Shown here piece by piece: positions 16,357 through 18,729 of a DNA stretch of 18,729 nt. Origin of the DNA: Oscillospiraceae bacterium (GTDB taxonomy: Bacteria > Bacillota > Clostridia > Oscillospirales > Oscillospiraceae); contig JAGAMQ010000117.1 in the NCBI GenBank assembly GCA_017624645.1, positions 1-18,729 of the forward strand, in the 5' to 3' direction. The translations under genes and the position numbers were made by a program. Under the pieces are notes generated by a model. That model was not told the origin of the DNA and made no database searches. It saw nothing but the letters and a program-made list of their open reading frames with translations. Each line of letters begins with the position of its first letter. Position 1 is the first letter of the stretch.

Positions 16357-16647
16357 ATGAAAAAATTCAGTATTGCGCTGCTGGTGTGCCTGATGCTTAT
16401 TACTTTGGCTGCCTGCGGCAGAACAGACGCACCTATGGCCACCGACACCACCGGCACCATGCCCACGATCCTGCCCACCATGGACACCAATATCCCCGAT
16501 CCTGACACCAACGGTGGTACTTCCAGTGAGACATGGAACACAGAACCTTCCGGTCTTGGCACTGAGGCAACCACCGAAACCAACAGCACCAACGGTACCA
16601 ATGCTACCAACGGCACCAACGCAGGCAGCATGTCTGGCACAAAGTAA
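16357..16647 (+). CDS. Small Thr/Asn-rich lipoprotein, unknown function
   Basis: The 96-residue product begins MKKFSIALLVCLMLITLAAC, a lipoprotein signal with lipobox LAAC and C20 as the likely lipidated cysteine. The mature part is low-complexity, rich in Thr, Asn, Gly, Pro and Ser, with no charged core or recognisable domain; near its end a TNGTNA unit occurs twice. It probably forms an extended flexible tether on the membrane surface. The ATG at 16357 is preceded by CAGGAGGTTACA; an in-frame ATG at 16315 overlaps the promoter region and has no ribosome site. It has its own promoter and shares a bidirectional terminator with the convergent gene. I do not recognise a family. Confidence 0.75.
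   Translation: MKKFSIALLVCLMLITLAACGRTDAPMATDTTGTMPTILPTMDTNIPDPDTNGGTSSETWNTEPSGLGTEATTETNSTNGTNATNGTNAGSMSGTK
16588..16623 (+). repeat. Two 18-bp tandem repeats in the small lipoprotein gene
   Basis: ACCAACGGTACCAATGCT is followed directly by ACCAACGGCACCAACGCA, differing at 3 of 18 positions, all third codon positions. It encodes TNGTNA twice, in frame. Slippage at this repeat could change the length of the flexible tail. Confidence 0.75.
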
Positions 16648-16676
16648 AAATTCGGGGCTTTTGCCCCGAATTTTTT
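16646..16676. terminator. Bidirectional terminator between convergent genes
   Basis: A stem of up to 13 pairs (AAAAATTCGGGGC / GCCCCGAATTTTT) with a TTTT loop has T-runs in both directions: TTTTTT at 16671-16676 on plus, and TTTTT on minus from 16650-16646. It overlaps the ends of the plus-strand lipoprotein gene (stop 16645-16647) and the minus-strand decarboxylase-like gene (stop 16675-16677). Confidence 0.92.
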
Positions 16677-17553
16677 AAAATACTGTTACATAGCGGCTGA
16701 TATTGCGTTTCATGCGTTCTACGGCATCCAATGCCGCATCCATGTATTCCTCCGGTGTGTAATTTTCTTCCTGCCATGCGGCAGTAACAGAGGTACCTGC
16801 ACAGACTGCAGCCCCAAAGCCAAGCCTGTCAAAGGCAGCGGCACAGTTTTTGGCGTTGGCACCGGGTGCATCATAGCCGTCAACCAGCAGGAACATATGG
16901 GGATACTTGCTGCGCAGATTCTTCGTTGCCGTGGCAGAAGTGGCTGTGCTGACCGCGCCGATCATGGAATAGCCTTTCTTCCCCATAAGAGGCTGAGCAA
17001 AACGGCTGACGATATCCGCCATGGCCATATGAACCAATCGGGAGCCGGTAAGCAGATCCTGAAGGTCCTGCGCCGAACGGTTTGCGGTTCTCGCCAGGAC
17101 GAACAGGCTTTTTCCGTGATCCCCCATTTTTTGGGATAAGGGGCGCAGGGCATCACTGCCGATATAGGCAGAGAGAATCAGCCCATCAAAGACATAAGGA
17201 GAATCTTCAGAGAACAGCACGTCTGCATAGCGCTGGGCATCCATGGCAGAAAAAGCATTAGGGCAATCCAACAAAACGTAATAGCCCATTTCCTTTGCAC
17301 TGCGCAAAAGCTCTGTCAAAGCGTAAACACCCTCCGGCCCGTAAGTCACAGCCGCGTTCAGGCTGAAGCGCACAGCAGGTACAATACCTTTCAGTCCCTG
17401 CAATAAGCCCTTGCAATAACGTTCCCAGCCACGGGGAAAGGACCCTTCCTCCTGACGGATTCCATGAGGTATATGCTCCGGCAGCATATTTAGATCCACC
17501 ACAGAAGGGTTTTTCGTTTTTCTGATTTTATCCTGTAATGCATCAATAGACAT
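16675..17553 (-). CDS. OMP decarboxylase-like protein lacking catalytic residues
   Basis: The 292-residue product aligns by eye along its length with type 2 orotidine 5'-phosphate decarboxylases: MSIDALQDKIRKTKNPSVV at the start, YGPEG (71-75), SAYIGSDALRP (128-138), VLARTANRSAQDLQDL (152-167) and a late MFLLVDGYDAPG (220-231) in place of the usual PGYGAQG. But the catalytic DAKRGD block reads DCPNAF (96-101): the aspartate remains, the catalytic lysine is proline 98 and the second aspartate is phenylalanine 101. The VKP lysine is R62. It is therefore probably inactive for OMP and may bind another ligand or be a regulatory relic. The ATG at 17553 has AAGGGGGCG upstream; the frame is open to 17661 but that part lies over the promoter. 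Family assignment is inference without a search. Confidence 0.7.
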   Translation of the reverse strand: MSIDALQDKIRKTKNPSVVDLNMLPEHIPHGIRQEEGSFPRGWERYCKGLLQGLKGIVPAVRFSLNAAVTYGPEGVYALTELLRSAKEMGYYVLLDCPNAFSAMDAQRYADVLFSEDSPYVFDGLILSAYIGSDALRPLSQKMGDHGKSLFVLARTANRSAQDLQDLLTGSRLVHMAMADIVSRFAQPLMGKKGYSMIGAVSTATSATATKNLRSKYPHMFLLVDGYDAPGANAKNCAAAFDRLGFGAAVCAGTSVTAAWQEENYTPEEYMDAALDAVERMKRNISRYVTVF

Positions 17554-17574
17554 GCAAACGCCCCCTTTTTTTGT

Positions 17575-17603
17575 ATTATAGCACAAAAAAATGCCAATGG
17601 AAA
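17575..17603 (-). promoter_or_regulatory. Promoter of the decarboxylase-like gene
   Basis: On the minus strand TATAAT (17575-17580) follows an extended TG (TGCTATAAT). The -35, TTTCCA (17598-17603), matches 4 of 6 consensus bases at 17-base spacing. The -10 lies about 22 bases before the ATG, leaving a short leader with the ribosome site. Confidence 0.65.
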
Positions 17604-17681
17604 GTGAAAACCTTTCCTTGTGTCTTTTTTTCGCTCCCGGGCATACTGAATATGGAGCCAACCAAAAAAGGAGGAATAAAA

Positions 17682-17858
17682 ATGGGCGTAAAAGGCTGGG
17701 CGATCACCCTCGGTGCAGGTGCGGCAGTGGGTGCCGTTGGCATTTTAATGATGTCCCGGAGCAATCCAACACGTAGACTGGCTGCCAAAGCCGCTGACAA
17801 GGTAGGCGACGCGGCATGGGAACTGTCCGACAAGCTTTCTCGCAAGCTGGATTTCTAA
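17682..17858 (+). CDS. 58-residue membrane-anchored small protein, unknown function
   Basis: The ATG at 17682 has AAGGAGGAATAAA directly before it; the frame is open upstream but those residues overlap the divergent promoter. The protein has a Gly/Ala-rich hydrophobic segment at about residues 6-24 (WAITLGAGAAVGAVGILMM), then a basic SNPTRR stretch and an amphipathic helix-like tail ending DKLSRKLDF. The layout is like YtxH-type small membrane proteins, but it is too short to assign. A possible promoter is TTGTGT (17618-17623) and CATACT (17642-17647), 18 bases apart, which is weak. A strong terminator follows, so it appears to be a real monocistronic gene. Confidence 0.75.
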   Translation: MGVKGWAITLGAGAAVGAVGILMMSRSNPTRRLAAKAADKVGDAAWELSDKLSRKLDF

Positions 17859-17863
17859 AAAGT

Positions 17864-17888
17864 ACCGGGAGGCAATTTGCCTCCCGGT
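17864..17888. terminator. Bidirectional terminator between convergent genes
   Basis: ACCGGGAGGCAA (17864-17875) pairs with TTGCCTCCCGGT (17877-17888), a perfect 12-base repeat that folds with a short AATTT loop. T-rich sequence follows on both strands: TTCTTATTTATT on plus and CTTTTTAG on minus. It starts 6 bases after the plus-strand stop and lies 7 bases from the minus-strand stop at 17895. Confidence 0.88.
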
Positions 17889-17894
17889 GCGTTC

Positions 17895-18728
17895 TTATTT
17901 ATTGTTCATAATACAGGTCCTTACTGCGCAGATAACCGTCCCCCACAGAAGAAAGGTCATAATAAACACAGCCAGAAGCGTGGACAGGTAACCGTTTGGT
18001 CCAAAGATTGGCAAATCGGTACAGACCAGATGTCCCCCCGTAACAAAAAGACTGGAAACAGCGCTGCAAAAGCACATTAAACCAGCAGAGAAAAGCTTTA
18101 GACCTTTAACTTTTTTACGCAACAGCCATCCCAAAAGTAAGAAAAGGCTCCCCATAACAACACTGACCCCAAGGACATAAATCAGCACAGGATTCGACGG
18201 CTTATCTACACCTTTCTCTTTTGCCTGCAAAATCGCACTGTTCAGGTCTTCATCACCTGATCCCAACAACAGTGTATCCTGGTCACCAGTAACATCTCCC
18301 CGATACCAAAGAGAACCGCCTTGCAATGTATTCTTGAGAAATGCAATATGATTTTCTCTTCCAGCGTACAGCAGCAAATTTCGATAACCCATAAAGTACA
18401 CGCCGCCCACTTTTTGTCCGTTTGGGGCTGTACCCGTAACGGAATACATGGTTGCTGTGTGATCTGTGACAGTAACCGCGATCATATCGGTTCCTGCCTT
18501 AACATCCAACACAGCCTCCTCATAGCTAAACCAGACAGGTATTGTGGCGCAGATCCAAATACCACAAGCCACTGTCAGTACAAGCAGCACCACCGTTAAA
18601 ACCGGCAGCCACATCCTGGCTGCAACCTTCCTTTTAAGGCTTTGCCTGTACCGGTCCACATCCACCGGCGCAGGATCTCCGTTTTGAAGGATTTGCAGTC
18701 TATTGCGGCAGTCCGCACAACCGAGCAA
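17895..18728 (-). CDS. Membrane protein with N-terminal zf-HC2-like motif (5' partial)
   Basis: The frame runs off the right edge, so the N-terminus is missing; 277 residues are visible. The first residues, LLGCADCRNRLQ, match the end of a zf-HC2 zinc finger (H-x3-C-x2-C), as in anti-sigma factors that bind an ECF sigma factor. The leftmost codon is TTG, which is an internal leucine, not a start. A transmembrane helix at about 39-66 (MWLPVLTVVLLVLTVACG) precedes an extracytoplasmic region of about 125 residues, then three hydrophobic segments at about 182-207, 211-235 and 245-273. The predicted orientation puts the zinc finger in the cytoplasm. A sigma factor gene would be expected to the right, outside the window. 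Confidence 0.7.
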   Translation of the reverse strand: MLGCADCRNRLQILQNGDPAPVDVDRYRQSLKRKVAARMWLPVLTVVLLVLTVACGIWICATIPVWFSYEEAVLDVKAGTDMIAVTVTDHTATMYSVTGTAPNGQKVGGVYFMGYRNLLLYAGRENHIAFLKNTLQGGSLWYRGDVTGDQDTLLLGSGDEDLNSAILQAKEKGVDKPSNPVLIYVLGVSVVMGSLFLLLGWLLRKKVKGLKLFSAGLMCFCSAVSSLFVTGGHLVCTDLPIFGPNGYLSTLLAVFIMTFLLWGTVICAVRTCIMNNK

Positions 18729-18729
18729 A

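Noticed and set aside
18726..18728. TTG as the start codon of the right-edge gene
   Set aside because: It is at the window boundary and the frame continues; the residues after it are the second half of a zinc-finger motif, so the true start is outside.

Overview
The window looks like chromosomal core sequence of a low-to-mid-GC anaerobic Firmicute of class Clostridia, most likely an Oscillospiraceae/Ruminococcaceae-type gut bacterium. This rests on the DUF4317 and cytidylate-kinase-like families, strong AGGAGG ribosome binding sites, TATAAT promoters, a WhiA in a low-GC Firmicute setting and the multi-cluster ferredoxin. I could not run a taxonomic search, so genus and species are open. No tRNA, rRNA, CRISPR array, insertion sequence or phage gene was found. 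No stretch over 300 bases lacks a gene; the longest gap is about 240 bases (15576-15815).

Layout. Bases 3-95 hold the last 30 codons of a plus-strand gene with its terminator. From there to 15575 every gene is on the minus strand and tightly packed, so transcription order is right to left. A strong promoter at 15604-15632 drives murB, whiA and dnaE. After a 50-base gap holding a second promoter come an FG-GAP-like lipoprotein, a response regulator, a histidine kinase, DUF1385 (YqhQ-like), prmC, recA, recX, rimO, pgsA and a DUF4317 gene. Gaps are -14 to 50 bases and no terminator is visible between genes, so this could be one 13-gene read-through unit or two overlapping ones. The genes cover wall synthesis (murB), division control (whiA), replication and repair (dnaE, recA, recX), translation (prmC, rimO), phospholipid synthesis (pgsA) and envelope sensing (lipoprotein plus two-component system).

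From 15600 to the right end there are single-gene units with their own promoters and terminators: a 128-residue ferredoxin with four cysteine motifs (minus), a small Thr/Asn-rich lipoprotein (plus), an OMP-decarboxylase-like protein that has lost its catalytic lysine (minus), a 58-residue membrane-anchored peptide (plus) and a membrane protein cut by the window edge that starts with the end of a zinc-finger anti-sigma-like motif (minus). Convergent pairs share bidirectional terminators.

The items most worth following up are the decarboxylase-like pseudoenzyme, a perfect palindrome in the murB promoter spacer, the lipoprotein/two-component cluster, and the rearranged murB-whiA and recA neighbourhoods, which lack partners usually found beside them. 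I see no clear multi-gene system that is wholly new.
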